Shown: positions 25,746 to 34,887, counted from the stretch's first letter. The stretch: 64,000 nucleotides of DNA from Paraburkholderia polaris (GCF_012927345.1 NZ_JABBGJ010000016.1:1-64000); one strand, 5' to 3'. The notes: generated by a model not told the origin, from the sequence alone. Numbers and translations are program-made.

Positions 25746-25810
25746 GCGGATCGGCGGTGTCGAAGTGGGTGTTGCCTGGGATGGTCCGGTACGCGGGTGG
25801 CGATGCGGTT

Positions 25811-25856
25811 GCTTCTATCAGCCAGACAGCGCTTCTGCTTCTATCAGCTAGACAGC
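25811..25856. repeat. 20-bp direct repeat between ybaB and recR
   Basis: GCTTCTATCAGCCAGACAGC (25811-25830) and the same with one change (25837-25856), separated by GCTTCT. The 261-bp gap 25746-26006 shows no gene. Confidence 0.75.
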
Positions 25857-26006
25857 GGATCGGGCAAGTGCGCCTGATGAACGAACTGAAGCGCACTGGC
25901 GCGAACTTGCACGAGCCGGACCGGCATTGAAACGAGCCCGGCTCGCGTATTCAACTCACGCCGCGGTCAAAGCAGCGGCGTGAGTCCCTTCTTGCAGCGA
26001 CGTCGC

Positions 26007-26333
26007 TCAGAACGGCAGCTTGAAGCCCGGCGGCAGCGGCAGACCCGAAGTCATACCGCCCATCTTTTCCTGAGCGGTGGCTTCTGCCTTGCGCACGGCG
26101 TCGTTGAACGCAGCGGCGACCAGGTCTTCCAGCATGTCCTTGTCGTCGGCGAGCAGACTCGGATCGATCGACACGCGGCGCACGTCGTTCTTGCAGGTCA
26201 TCGTCACCTTGACGAGACCGGCGCCCGACTGCCCTTCGACTTCGATCAATGCAAGCTGCTCCTGCATCTTCTTCATGTTTTCCTGCATCTGCTGGGCCTG
26301 CTTCATCAGCCCGGCGAGTTGGCCTTTCATCAT
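26007..26333 (-). CDS. YbaB/EbfC family nucleoid-associated protein
   Basis: Small DNA-binding dimer found beside recR and dnaX in many bacteria; 108 aa. The pattern MMKGQLAGLMKQAQQMQENM then KMQEQLALIEVEG and ending GLPLPPGFKLPF is typical. The start at 26333 is preferred over 26339 because AAGGAG stands 7 bp before it but only 1 bp before the upstream ATG. Confidence 0.95.
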   Translation of the reverse strand: MMKGQLAGLMKQAQQMQENMKKMQEQLALIEVEGQSGAGLVKVTMTCKNDVRRVSIDPSLLADDKDMLEDLVAAAFNDAVRKAEATAQEKMGGMTSGLPLPPGFKLPF

Positions 26334-26395
26334 GGACATGCTCCTTCTTGATAGCGTGAAATCCGGAAATCGGGTGCGCCACAGGGCGCGGCGAA

Positions 26396-29065
26396 TCAGT
26401 GGATGGACGGCGCACCGTTCGGGCCGGCATCCTGCGTAATCGGGCGAATCGAGCCGGGCACGATGCTCGCACCGAACTCGCGGATTAGCGACTGCACGAA
26501 CGGATCGGCGCCGATTTCGCGCTCCGCTTCCTGCTGGCGCTGGGCACGCATGGCGGCGTCGTGCGCGGCTGCCGTGCGGCGCGCCGGGCCGACTTCGACC
26601 AATACGTCGACGTTCTGGCCGAGCTTGTCAGCGAGCGCGGCTTTCAGTTTAGCGACCTGCGAAGCTTCCGCGTACTGGGGCACCGGCACGCTCAGTTTGA
26701 GCGTACTGCCTTCGAGTGCCATCAGTTCACTGTTGAACGCGAGTTGATACGAAATGCCCTTGAGCGGCAGGTCGACGGCGAGCGCGGGCCAGTCACCCTG
26801 AAAACCCAGCGGATCGAGCGGCACCGCGGGCGGCAACGGTTGCTTGTCGACCGCCGGCGCGGATGTCGACGCAGGCGCGGCGTTCACGCGGACGTCGTCG
26901 GGCCCACTGTCGAACACCGGCATGTAGTTGTCGTCCGGCAGGCCGTAATAGCCCTCGTCAGCTGCCGTGAGCGGCATGTATTCATCGGGCGGCATGTCGT
27001 CCCACGGTGCGCTCGACGAGCCGTTCTGCTCCTGGCCCTGCGGCGACGGCGCACGCGCGGCCGGTGCGGCGTCCTGTTGCGGCGCACGGCGCGGGGCCCC
27101 TGGCGTCGGCACATTGACGACAACGCGCGGTGCGGCGGGCTTCGGGGCGGCCGGGGCTACCGCGGGCCTGGCGGCGGCTGCCGACGTGGCACGGCCACGA
27201 TCCGACGACACTTTCAGGCCGGCGCTGCGCAATACATTGAGCGCGTCGCTCGCGCCGCCTGCACGACGCGGCGGGATGTCAGCTGCGGGTGGCGGCTCTT
27301 GCGATGCCGTCGCGGGCGCGGCCTCTTCTGCCCGTGCAAACGCGGCTGTGGCCGCAGCAGTGGGCGAAGACGCGGGCGCCGATTCCTGAGAAGCGGCCGC
27401 AGCGGGTGATTCGTTCGGGGCTGGCTCGGTGGGCGCATCGTCCCACGGTGCCAAGGCCGGCGCTGCCGCAACTTTCGTTGCTTCGGCCGCTTCGGTCGCC
27501 GGCGCCGGAGGCGTCGCTTCGGGCGTCGGGGCCGCACGGAGCGCGTTCGTGTCCGTAGCCGCTGGCACCGGATCGCTCAGAATCGGTTCGATGGACGTCT
27601 CTTCCTGCCACGGCGCTAAAGCCGGTACGTCAGTGACGTCGGCCGCCGTGGGCGCAGGCGCCACGTTCGCTTCGCCAGAGGTCGATGCCGATGCAGCTGC
27701 GGACGTGGAAACGATGGCCGCTTCACCCATAGTTGGCTTCGGCGTGTGAGCATTTTCAGCAGACCCCGCGGACGCCAAGTGCTGCAAACCCGGCCTCGTG
27801 GGCTTCGCTTCTGCCACTGGATTTGCCGAGCGCACCGGCACGGCGGCGGCTGCGTCAACCGCACGCGACGGCGCCACGGCCTGTTGCGCGGCGACCGCCG
27901 GCGCGCCGGCGCGCCTCGCGCCACCCGCCCCCGCCGGTCCTGCCGGACGCGCCGCTGCCGCACCGCCGCCACCGCCGATGGGCGCCGGCTCGAAAGCCAG
28001 CATGCGCAGCAGCGTCATCGTAAAACCAGCGTATTCGTCAGGTGCGAGACCCAGTTCGCTTCGGCCGATGGTTGCAATCTGATAGAACAACTGCACGTGC
28101 TCGGCGCTCAACGCGTCGGCAAAGCGACGCAGATCAGCCGCTTCCGGCCACTCTTCCAACACCGACGACGGCGCGAACTGCGCCCACGCGACTCGGTGCA
28201 ACAAGCTCGCCAGATCCTGCAACGCCGTCGAAAACGACAGGCTGCGCAACGCCATCTCGTCCGCGACAGCGAGCACGGCGGCGCCGTCACCATCGGCAAG
28301 CGCGTCGAGCAGGCGAATCAGATAGCTTTGATCGAGCGCGCCGAGCATGCCGCGCACCGCTTCTTCATTCACCTGATTGGCCGAATAGGCGATCGCCTGA
28401 TCGGTCAGCGAAAGCGCGTCGCGCATCGAGCCGTCGGCCGCGCGCGCGAGCAGACGCAATGCCTGGGCGTCGTACGGCACCTTCTCTTCACCGAGAATAT
28501 GCTCGAGATGCGACACGATGTGCCCGGCCGGCATCTGCTTCAGATTGAACTGCAGACAGCGCGACAGCACCGTGACCGGAATCTTCTGCGGATCGGTGGT
28601 AGCAAGAATGAATTTGACGTGCGAAGGCGGCTCTTCCAGCGTCTTCAACATCGCGTTGAAAGCGTGGTTGGTCAGCATGTGCACTTCGTCGATCATGTAG
28701 ACCTTGAAGCGCGCGTCGACCGGCGCGTAAACTGCGCGCTCCAGCAGCGCCGCCATTTCATCGACACCGCGGTTACTCGCCGCGTCCATCTCGACATAAT
28801 CGACAAAGCGGCCTTCATCGATCTCGCGGCACGCGCGGCATACGCCGCACGGCGTGGAGGTCACGCCGGTTTCGCAATTCAGGGCCTTGGCGAAGATGCG
28901 CGACAGCGTGGTTTTACCGACGCCGCGGGTGCCGGTAAACAGATAGGCATGATGCAGACGGCCGCCGTCGAGCGCGTGCGTGAGCGCGCGCACCACGTGC
29001 TCCTGTCCGACGAGCGAAGCGAAATCCTTCGGCCGCCATTTGCGTGCGAGAACTTGATAGGTCAT
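26396..29065 (-). CDS. dnaX: DNA polymerase III subunits gamma/tau
   Basis: Clamp-loader ATPase and organiser of the replisome; 889 aa, longer than the 643-aa E. coli tau. Walker A is GTRGVGKT, the zinc-binding cysteines are in CETGVTSTPCGVCRAC, and the DEVHMLTNHAFNAMLKTLEEPP Walker B/sensor region follows. Residues ~365-720 are an Ala/Pro/Glu-rich linker with a recurring APWDD or APWQE motif. The C-terminal ~150 residues should bind the polymerase alpha subunit and DnaB. I saw no A-rich slippery sequence of the E. coli type near the end of domain III, so a shorter gamma form is not evident. Confidence 0.95.
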   Translation of the reverse strand: MTYQVLARKWRPKDFASLVGQEHVVRALTHALDGGRLHHAYLFTGTRGVGKTTLSRIFAKALNCETGVTSTPCGVCRACREIDEGRFVDYVEMDAASNRGVDEMAALLERAVYAPVDARFKVYMIDEVHMLTNHAFNAMLKTLEEPPSHVKFILATTDPQKIPVTVLSRCLQFNLKQMPAGHIVSHLEHILGEEKVPYDAQALRLLARAADGSMRDALSLTDQAIAYSANQVNEEAVRGMLGALDQSYLIRLLDALADGDGAAVLAVADEMALRSLSFSTALQDLASLLHRVAWAQFAPSSVLEEWPEAADLRRFADALSAEHVQLFYQIATIGRSELGLAPDEYAGFTMTLLRMLAFEPAPIGGGGGAAAARPAGPAGAGGARRAGAPAVAAQQAVAPSRAVDAAAAVPVRSANPVAEAKPTRPGLQHLASAGSAENAHTPKPTMGEAAIVSTSAAASASTSGEANVAPAPTAADVTDVPALAPWQEETSIEPILSDPVPAATDTNALRAAPTPEATPPAPATEAAEATKVAAAPALAPWDDAPTEPAPNESPAAAASQESAPASSPTAAATAAFARAEEAAPATASQEPPPAADIPPRRAGGASDALNVLRSAGLKVSSDRGRATSAAAARPAVAPAAPKPAAPRVVVNVPTPGAPRRAPQQDAAPAARAPSPQGQEQNGSSSAPWDDMPPDEYMPLTAADEGYYGLPDDNYMPVFDSGPDDVRVNAAPASTSAPAVDKQPLPPAVPLDPLGFQGDWPALAVDLPLKGISYQLAFNSELMALEGSTLKLSVPVPQYAEASQVAKLKAALADKLGQNVDVLVEVGPARRTAAAHDAAMRAQRQQEAEREIGADPFVQSLIREFGASIVPGSIRPITQDAGPNGAPSIH

Positions 29066-29272
29066 CCGGAAATTGTATCAGTAACGATGGCGCGCAAAAC
29101 CGAATCGAGACGGCGCGCGAACGCGGGTTGCCGCTTCATTGAAACTGGCTCAGGGACCGATAGAAAAAAATAGATGATGCGCGCGAGAAACGTCAACGCA
29201 GTGCCTACGTGACAGCGCTTGGGGAAAAACAGGAGATGGGAAGTACGGCAGAGTAAAACAAGGAAAAGGAAG

Positions 29273-29372
29273 GTGACGAGCCTGACCCTCGGCACTGGTG
29301 GAAAACGGCTGTGGCTGCTTCGTTCCCGACCTGACCAGGTTGACCATCCCTCCATGCGAGGAGGCCCGTCAC
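29273..29372 (-). ncRNA. ffs: Signal recognition particle RNA (4.5S-type)
   Basis: On the minus strand the ends pair over 11 bp (GTGACGGGCCT with AGGCTCGTCAC). The apical domain carries the SRP core: CTGGTCAGGTCGGGAACGAA followed by GCAGCCAC, close to the E. coli GGTCAGGTCCGGAAGGAAGC and AGCC. About 100 nt, a small SRP RNA without an Alu domain. It binds Ffh and guides membrane-protein targeting. It lies about 200 bp upstream of dnaX on the same strand. Ends are set by the terminal helix and may be off by a few bases. Confidence 0.9.
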
Positions 29373-29377
29373 GAAAC

Positions 29378-29383
29378 ATTCTA
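29378..29383 (-). promoter_or_regulatory. -10 box of the SRP RNA gene
   Basis: TAGAAT on the minus strand, five bases before the predicted 5' end region of ffs. No strong -35 was seen. The gap 29384-29814 up to trxA shows no other gene. Confidence 0.55.
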
Positions 29384-29814
29384 TCACCGCTTGGGCCGTC
29401 GCGCGACTCTTAATACGACCAAACCGACATCGACGCGCCGAATCAGGAGCTTGGCACCATATAGGCAGCGCGCTGGAAGTACGCGTCCGGGGCACTTGCG
29501 TTTGCGCCGCCCGCCACCAGATAAGCTGCGTCGCGGTTGTTAAAACGTGGTGGCGCTTCACCGGCAGCCATTGGCCCCACTGCCCTTGATGAGTACTATC
29601 ACCACCGGCAACGCATAGCGAATTAAGCTAAACTGCCATACGGATGACCCGCAAACGCGAGCTTTCCGCGCATTCCGGACATGGTCTTTCGACTTTTTCA
29701 GGTGTGCGCTGGCAAGACTCCGATTGCGGCAAAGCGAACGGAAGTTTCCCTAGATTTTGACGTATCGTGGCGAGCAATTCAGGCGGGCCTCGAACCGATA
29801 GAGGTATTCATACA

Positions 29815-30141
29815 ATGAGCGAATCAATCAAGCATATTAGCGACGCATCGTTCGAACAGGACGTCGTGAAATCCGATAAACCCGTGCTGCTCGATTTCTG
29901 GGCTGAATGGTGCGGTCCGTGCAAGATGATCGCGCCGATCCTCGACGAAGTCGCCAAGGATTACGCCGATCGCCTACAAATCGCCAAGATCAACGTCGAC
30001 GAACATCAATCGACGCCGGTCAAGTTCGGCGTACGCGGCATCCCCACGCTGATCCTCTTCAAGAACGGCGCTGTCGCCGCGCAGAAGGTCGGCGCATTGT
30101 CGAAGTCGCAACTCACCGCGTTCCTCGACGGCAACCTGTAA
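29815..30141 (+). CDS. trxA: Thioredoxin 1
   Basis: Cytoplasmic dithiol-disulfide reductase, 108 aa, with the active site FWAEWCGPCKMIAP and the cis-Pro loop GIPTLILFKNG. The start at 29815 (MSESIKHISDASFEQDV) matches family length and is preceded by GAGG; the 16 codons upstream are unconserved. It precedes rho on the same strand, a common proteobacterial arrangement. Confidence 0.97.
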   Translation: MSESIKHISDASFEQDVVKSDKPVLLDFWAEWCGPCKMIAPILDEVAKDYADRLQIAKINVDEHQSTPVKFGVRGIPTLILFKNGAVAAQKVGALSKSQLTAFLDGNL

Positions 30142-30196
30142 AGCGGTCGTCGCATCGGCGCCTCAAGTCTCTTGAGACATTTAGGTGCGCTGTCTT

Positions 30197-30224
30197 AGGC
30201 GTGTTGTCCAGCGACAACACGCCT
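30197..30224 (+). promoter_or_regulatory. Perfect 12-bp hairpin in the trxA-rho gap
   Basis: AGGCGTGTTGTC / GACAACACGCCT with a CAGC loop. No T run follows, so it is not a standard intrinsic terminator. It could stabilise the trxA 3' end or mark a Rho-dependent stop. Confidence 0.6.
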
Positions 30225-30273
30225 CATAAGAAAGATGCCATGCCGTCGCACTGGCGGAAATTGGCCTGTGCTA

Positions 30274-30282
30274 TGCTAGAAT
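30274..30282 (+). promoter_or_regulatory. Candidate extended -10 promoter of rho
   Basis: TGCTAGAAT has an extended -10 (TGn plus TAGAAT). It lies about 98 bp before the rho start, giving a leader of roughly 90 nt. No convincing -35. Confidence 0.45.
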
Positions 30283-30379
30283 CCGCAAAACGTCGAAAAG
30301 ACGTGTAAGTCCTTGAGCGGTTCCGCTCACCCTCCTCCCAGATTTCATTTCGTCGCACCTTCTCCTGCGGGTTCTCCGT

Positions 30380-31648
30380 ATGCATTTATCCGAGCTTAAG
30401 ACTCAGCACGTGTCCGAATTGATCGAGATGGCCAATGGCCTCGAGATCGAAAGTGCAAACCGCCTGCGCAAGCAGGAATTGATGTTTGCCATTCTAAAAA
30501 AACGAGCCAAAGCGGGCGACACGATCTTCGGCGACGGCACGCTCGAAGTGCTGCCGGACGGCTTCGGCTTCCTGCGTTCGCCGGAAACCTCGTATCTGGC
30601 CAGCACGGACGATATTTACATCAGCCCGTCGCAAATCCGCCGCTTCAACCTGCACACGGGCGACACGATCGAAGGCGAAGTGCGTACGCCGAAAGACGGT
30701 GAACGCTATTTCGCGCTGGTCAAGGTGGACAAGGTCAACGGCCAGCCGCCGGAAGCCTCGAAGCACAAGATCATGTTCGAAAACCTGACGCCGCTGCACC
30801 CGAACAAGGTGCTGTTGCTCGAACGTGAAATGCGTGGCGAAGAAAACGTCACCGGCCGCATCATCGACATGATCGCGCCGATCGGTAAGGGCCAGCGCGG
30901 TCTGCTGGTTGCATCGCCGAAGTCCGGTAAGACCGTGATGCTGCAGCACATCGCGCACGCCATTAAGCAAAACCACCCGGATGTCGTGCTGTTCGTGCTG
31001 CTGATCGACGAACGCCCGGAAGAAGTGACCGAAATGCAGCGTTCGGTGGCCGGCGAAGTGATCGCCTCCACGTTCGACGAACCGGCTGCGCGTCACGTGC
31101 AAGTCGCCGAAATGGTGATCGAAAAAGCCAAGCGCCTCGTCGAAATGAAGAACGACGTGGTGATTCTGCTCGACTCGATCACGCGTCTCGCGCGTGCGTA
31201 CAACACCGTTGTGCCGGCCTCGGGCAAGGTGCTGACGGGTGGTGTCGACGCGAATGCGCTGCAACGCCCGAAGCGCTTCTTTGGTGCTGCGCGCAATATC
31301 GAGGAAGGCGGCTCGCTGACCATCATCGGCACGGCGCTGATCGAAACCGGCAGCCGCATGGACGACGTGATCTACGAAGAGTTCAAGGGCACCGGCAATA
31401 TGGAAGTGCACTTGGAACGCCGCCTGGCTGAAAAGCGCGTCTATCCGTCGATCAACCTGAACAAGTCCGGCACGCGCCGTGAAGAGCTGCTGATCAAGCC
31501 CGAAGTGCTTCAAAAGATCTGGGTGCTGCGCAAGTTCATTCACGACATGGACGAAGTCGAGTCGATGGAATTCCTGCTCGACAAGATTCGCCAGACGAAG
31601 AGCAACTCCGAGTTCTTCGACATGATGCGTCGTGGCGGCGGCAGCTAA
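30380..31648 (+). CDS. rho: Transcription termination factor Rho
   Basis: Hexameric RNA helicase that ends transcription; 422 aa, near the 419 of E. coli. The N-terminal Rho-N domain starts MHLSELKTQHVSELIEMANG. The RNA-binding cold-shock-like domain has GFGFLRSPETSYLASTDDIY. The P-loop is SPKSGKTVMLQ and the Walker B region is VVLFVLLIDERPEEVTEM. The Q-loop/R-loop region contains GGVDANALQRPKRFFGAARN. It ends at a strong terminator. Confidence 0.98.
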   Translation: MHLSELKTQHVSELIEMANGLEIESANRLRKQELMFAILKKRAKAGDTIFGDGTLEVLPDGFGFLRSPETSYLASTDDIYISPSQIRRFNLHTGDTIEGEVRTPKDGERYFALVKVDKVNGQPPEASKHKIMFENLTPLHPNKVLLLEREMRGEENVTGRIIDMIAPIGKGQRGLLVASPKSGKTVMLQHIAHAIKQNHPDVVLFVLLIDERPEEVTEMQRSVAGEVIASTFDEPAARHVQVAEMVIEKAKRLVEMKNDVVILLDSITRLARAYNTVVPASGKVLTGGVDANALQRPKRFFGAARNIEEGGSLTIIGTALIETGSRMDDVIYEEFKGTGNMEVHLERRLAEKRVYPSINLNKSGTRREELLIKPEVLQKIWVLRKFIHDMDEVESMEFLLDKIRQTKSNSEFFDMMRRGGGS

Positions 31649-31689
31649 GGCCTCGCTCCGAAACAGCCGCACTAGCTGTACCGTATAAG

Positions 31690-31722
31690 AAAGCCGCTCG
31701 CCAGAAACGAGCGGCTTTTTTT
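31690..31722 (+). terminator. Rho-independent terminator after rho
   Basis: AAGCCGCTCG / CGAGCGGCTT stem, loop CCAGAAA, followed by a run of seven T. 42 bp after the rho stop. Confidence 0.9.
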
Positions 31723-31768
31723 CGTCCGTAAGGTTTTGCCCGAAAAAGCGCATGCTGCCGTGACAACA

Positions 31769-31784
31769 TGTACGTGAACGTACA
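31769..31784. promoter_or_regulatory. Perfect dyad, probable operator of the MerR-MFS unit
   Basis: TGTACGT-GA-ACGTACA is a perfect inverted repeat. It is followed at 31793-31798 by TACAAT, a good -10. The TACGTnAACGTA core resembles operators described for some MerR-family regulators such as LiuR. It lies 45 bp before the regulator start, so autoregulation is likely. Confidence 0.6.
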
Positions 31785-31828
31785 CGTTGCAGTACAATGC
31801 GTTCAGTCCGTCATGCTTGCCCTACCTT

Positions 31829-32350
31829 ATGTCGAAGGACTCACCCACTCTGCTTACCGTACGCGATGCCGCCGAACGCCTCGGCGTCACGCCGCGCACG
31901 CTGAAATACTACGAGGAACGCGGCCTCGTCTCGCCTACCCGCAGCGAAGGCCGCTACCGCCTTTACGACGAGGAAGACCTGAAGCGCTTCGGCCGTATTC
32001 TGCGCCTGCGCTCGCTCGGCTTTTCGCTGCACGGCATCACCGAAATGCTCAAGCGGCCGCTCGAGCCGGTCGAAGGCGGCCATCGCTACTCCACCGAATC
32101 GTTACAGCAGATTCGCGACGCCATCGCAGACCAGGTCGAAGCGCTCGATGCCCGCATCGAAACGATGCGTCGCGAACTCAAGGAAGCGCAGAAACTGCGA
32201 GCCGAACTGAGTCCCGACCTCGACTATCTCGAACGGCGCCTCGCCGGCGAGAATGCGGACGCACTGCTCGAGCAGCGCCGCAACGCACTCGCCAAAGCTG
32301 AGAGCATGCCGTTCGCGAAGCGCACGAAAAAGCCGGGCGAACCCACATGA
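31829..32350 (+). CDS. MerR family transcriptional regulator
   Basis: 173-aa regulator with the MerR winged helix at the N-terminus (LTVRDAAERLGVTPRTLKYY then EERGLVSPTRSEGRYRLY). A coiled-coil follows (around residues 80-125) with no cysteine-rich metal site, so it is not a classical metal sensor. Start at 31829 (MSKDSPTLLTV) is preferred; an upstream start would overlap the putative -10. The stop overlaps the MFS transporter start (ATGA), so the pair is co-translated and the exporter is probably its target. Confidence 0.88.
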   Translation: MSKDSPTLLTVRDAAERLGVTPRTLKYYEERGLVSPTRSEGRYRLYDEEDLKRFGRILRLRSLGFSLHGITEMLKRPLEPVEGGHRYSTESLQQIRDAIADQVEALDARIETMRRELKEAQKLRAELSPDLDYLERRLAGENADALLEQRRNALAKAESMPFAKRTKKPGEPT

Positions 32351-33903
32351 GCACGACCTCGCCCCGCGTACCGTTGTTTAGCGCCGCAAAACTGCGCGGC
32401 GATTTTTTCCCATGGGTGCTGGCCGTCGTAACCGGCCTCGACTACTTCGACAACTCGATCTTCTCGTTTTTCACCACCTACATCGCGGGCGGCATCAACG
32501 CGTCGCCAGATGAACTGGTGTGGGCGTCGAGCGCCTATGCGGTGGCGGCCGTGCTCGGCATCCTGCAACAGCAATGGTGGGTCGAACGCGTCGGTTACCG
32601 GCGCTACGTGGCCGGCTGCATGCTGCTCTATTCAGTTGGCGCTATCGCCGCCACATTGTGCGAGTCGTCAATCGAGCTCGCGTTCGCACGCGGCTTTCAG
32701 GGCTACTTCATCGGCCCGATGATGGGCACCTGCCGCATCCTGATTCAGATGAGCTTTACGCCGCAGCAGCGGCCCGCGGCAACCCGCGCTTTTCTGGTGC
32801 TGATCGTGTTGAGCAGTGCGCTTGCGCCGCTGATCGGCGGACAACTGGTCGCGCATTTCGATTGGCGTGCGCTGTTCGCCTGCACCGCGCCGGCCGGTGT
32901 GCTGTTTGCCATTCTGGCCCTGCTCGCGCTGCCCGACACCGGCAACCGCTTGCCAGAAGAGCGCGGCGCGGCGCACTTCTGGCCTTATCTGATCTTCGCG
33001 TTCGCGCAAGGCGCGCTGCAAATCGTCATGCAACAAGTGCGGTTCCAGCTGTTCAGCGCCTCGCCTGGGCTGATTCTGCTGACGTTCGCCGGCATCGTCG
33101 CGCTCGGCTGGTTCGCGTACCAGCAATGGCACCATCCGGCGCCGCTGGTGCGCCTGCATGCGCTGCGCGAAAAGGTGTTTCAGGTCGGTCTCGTGCTGTA
33201 CATGTTCTACTACTACATCTCGACCGTATTCAGCTATCTGACGTCGCGCTTTCTCGAGAGCGGCCTCGGCTATCCGGTCGAGAATACCGGGCGACTGGTC
33301 GGCGTGACGTCGCTGATTTCGGCGACCGCGCTGTTCGTCTACCTGCGTTACGCGAAGCTTCTGCCGCGCAAGAAGTGGATCATCGTGCCGGGCTTCGCGG
33401 TAGCCGCGTTCGCTGCGGCGTGGATGACGCGCATGTCGCCGGACGCGGGCCAAGCCGCGCTGATCGTGCCAATGCTGCTGCGTGGCTTGCTGTTGCTGTT
33501 CATCGTGCTGCCGGTCGCCAATCTGACGTTTAGAATCTTCGCCATTGAGGAATTCACGCACGGCTACCGGCTGAAAAACATCGTGCGGCAACTGACAATC
33601 TCGTTCGCGACGGCCTCGGTGATCATCGTCGAACAGCATCGGCAGGCGCTGCATCAGGCTCGCCTCGCGGAGTTCGTGAATCCGTACAATCCGTTGTTCC
33701 AGAATTCGCTCGCGGCGCTGACCAGCGGCTTCAGCGCCGCAGGTCGCTCGCCGTCCGAGGCGCATTCGCTTGCGATCGTGGAAATCAGCCGCATGGTTAC
33801 GCAGCAGGCTAGCTTCCTGACATCGCTGGACGGCTTCTACTTTCTGATCGGCATTGCGATATGCGGCGGCATTTTCGCCGCGTGGCAAAAACAGATCGAC
33901 TAA
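32347..33903 (+). CDS. MFS transporter, DHA2-like (about 14 membrane segments)
   Basis: 518-aa major facilitator. Hydrophobic segments are spread through the whole chain, with MFS features such as WVERVGYRRYVAGCMLLYSV (motif A position) and RGFQGYFIGPMMGT. The length and late segments (GFYFLIGIAICGGIFAAW at the end) suggest the 14-helix drug:H+ antiporter group. It lacks a membrane fusion protein partner nearby. Encoded between its presumed MerR regulator and mtfA. Substrate unknown. Confidence 0.85.
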   Translation: MSTTSPRVPLFSAAKLRGDFFPWVLAVVTGLDYFDNSIFSFFTTYIAGGINASPDELVWASSAYAVAAVLGILQQQWWVERVGYRRYVAGCMLLYSVGAIAATLCESSIELAFARGFQGYFIGPMMGTCRILIQMSFTPQQRPAATRAFLVLIVLSSALAPLIGGQLVAHFDWRALFACTAPAGVLFAILALLALPDTGNRLPEERGAAHFWPYLIFAFAQGALQIVMQQVRFQLFSASPGLILLTFAGIVALGWFAYQQWHHPAPLVRLHALREKVFQVGLVLYMFYYYISTVFSYLTSRFLESGLGYPVENTGRLVGVTSLISATALFVYLRYAKLLPRKKWIIVPGFAVAAFAAAWMTRMSPDAGQAALIVPMLLRGLLLLFIVLPVANLTFRIFAIEEFTHGYRLKNIVRQLTISFATASVIIVEQHRQALHQARLAEFVNPYNPLFQNSLAALTSGFSAAGRSPSEAHSLAIVEISRMVTQQASFLTSLDGFYFLIGIAICGGIFAAWQKQID

Positions 33904-33918
33904 GGGTTTCATCAGGCC

Positions 33919-34752
33919 ATGCTCTCGAAACTCACCCAATGGTTCGGCACGCGCCGCCGCGACCGCGCGCTGCGCGACTACGCGATCGCGGACGCCCTCT
34001 GGCAGGCCACGCTCGACGGCCTGCCGTTCCTCGCCCACCTCGAGGCGCCGGATCGCATGCGTCTGCGCGAGCTGACCAGCCTTTTCATCGCGCAAAAGGA
34101 ATTTTCGACCGCGCACGAACTCGAGCTGACCGACGCCATGACCGTGGCGATTGCCGCGCAAGCGTGTTTGCCGGTGCTAAACCTGAGCCTCGACCTGTAT
34201 CGCGGCTGGGTCGGCGTGATCGTCTATCCGGGCGAGTTCGTGATCCGCAAGACGGTCGAGGATGAAGACGGCGTGGTGCACGAGGTCGAGCACGACGCGA
34301 GCGGCGAAGCGTGGGAAGGCGGCCCGGTGGTGCTGTCGTGGGAAGACGCGCAGATGACCGGCGGCACGGACGCGTATAACGTCGTGATTCACGAATTCGC
34401 CCACAAGATCGACATGCTGACCGGCGAGGCGGACGGCCATCCACCGCTCATGCGCCGCTGGCATGCACCGCTCGATTCACAGGCATGGGCCGATATTTTC
34501 GACCATGCCTACGACCATTTCTGCGCCAAAGTGGACGCGGTGCCGGATAGACGCTGGGCACGTTTCGAGCGCGATTCGCTGATCGATCCGTACGCGGCGG
34601 ACCATCCATCGGAATTTTTTGCCGTTTGCAGCGAAGCGTTGTTCGTCCAGCCGCAGGCGTTCGAGGCGGAGTATCCCGAGCTATATCGCTTGCTGGCACG
34701 GTATTACCGCCAGGATCCCGCGCGGGTCGGGTTGGCATTTGCTCCGGCCTGA
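33919..34752 (+). CDS. mtfA: M90 zinc-dependent peptidase, MtfA family
   Basis: 277-aa cytosolic metallopeptidase. The zinc site is visible as HEFAHKIDML (HExxH), with the downstream FFAVCSEALF stretch providing a further Glu ligand region. In E. coli MtfA binds the repressor Mlc and influences glucose PTS expression; whether that role holds here is unknown. It begins 15 bp after the MFS stop and may be read from the same transcript. Confidence 0.88.
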   Translation: MLSKLTQWFGTRRRDRALRDYAIADALWQATLDGLPFLAHLEAPDRMRLRELTSLFIAQKEFSTAHELELTDAMTVAIAAQACLPVLNLSLDLYRGWVGVIVYPGEFVIRKTVEDEDGVVHEVEHDASGEAWEGGPVVLSWEDAQMTGGTDAYNVVIHEFAHKIDMLTGEADGHPPLMRRWHAPLDSQAWADIFDHAYDHFCAKVDAVPDRRWARFERDSLIDPYAADHPSEFFAVCSEALFVQPQAFEAEYPELYRLLARYYRQDPARVGLAFAPA

Positions 34753-34887
34753 CGCCCGCCGCGCAGGAGTCCACAGCCGGGCCACCGCGCGGCACGCGCA
34801 CGGGAAATGAACTGGCGAAGCAGCGGAGAAAACGACAGAAAACGCTGGCAAAAAGGTCGTAGAAAGGTCGTCAAGCGACTGATTTTC

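Noticed and set aside
29205..29561. Short minus-strand frames upstream of dnaX
   Set aside because: They overlap the SRP RNA gene and have no protein features.
30197..30224. Hairpin considered as intrinsic terminator of trxA
   Set aside because: No T run follows the stem; kept only as a structural element.
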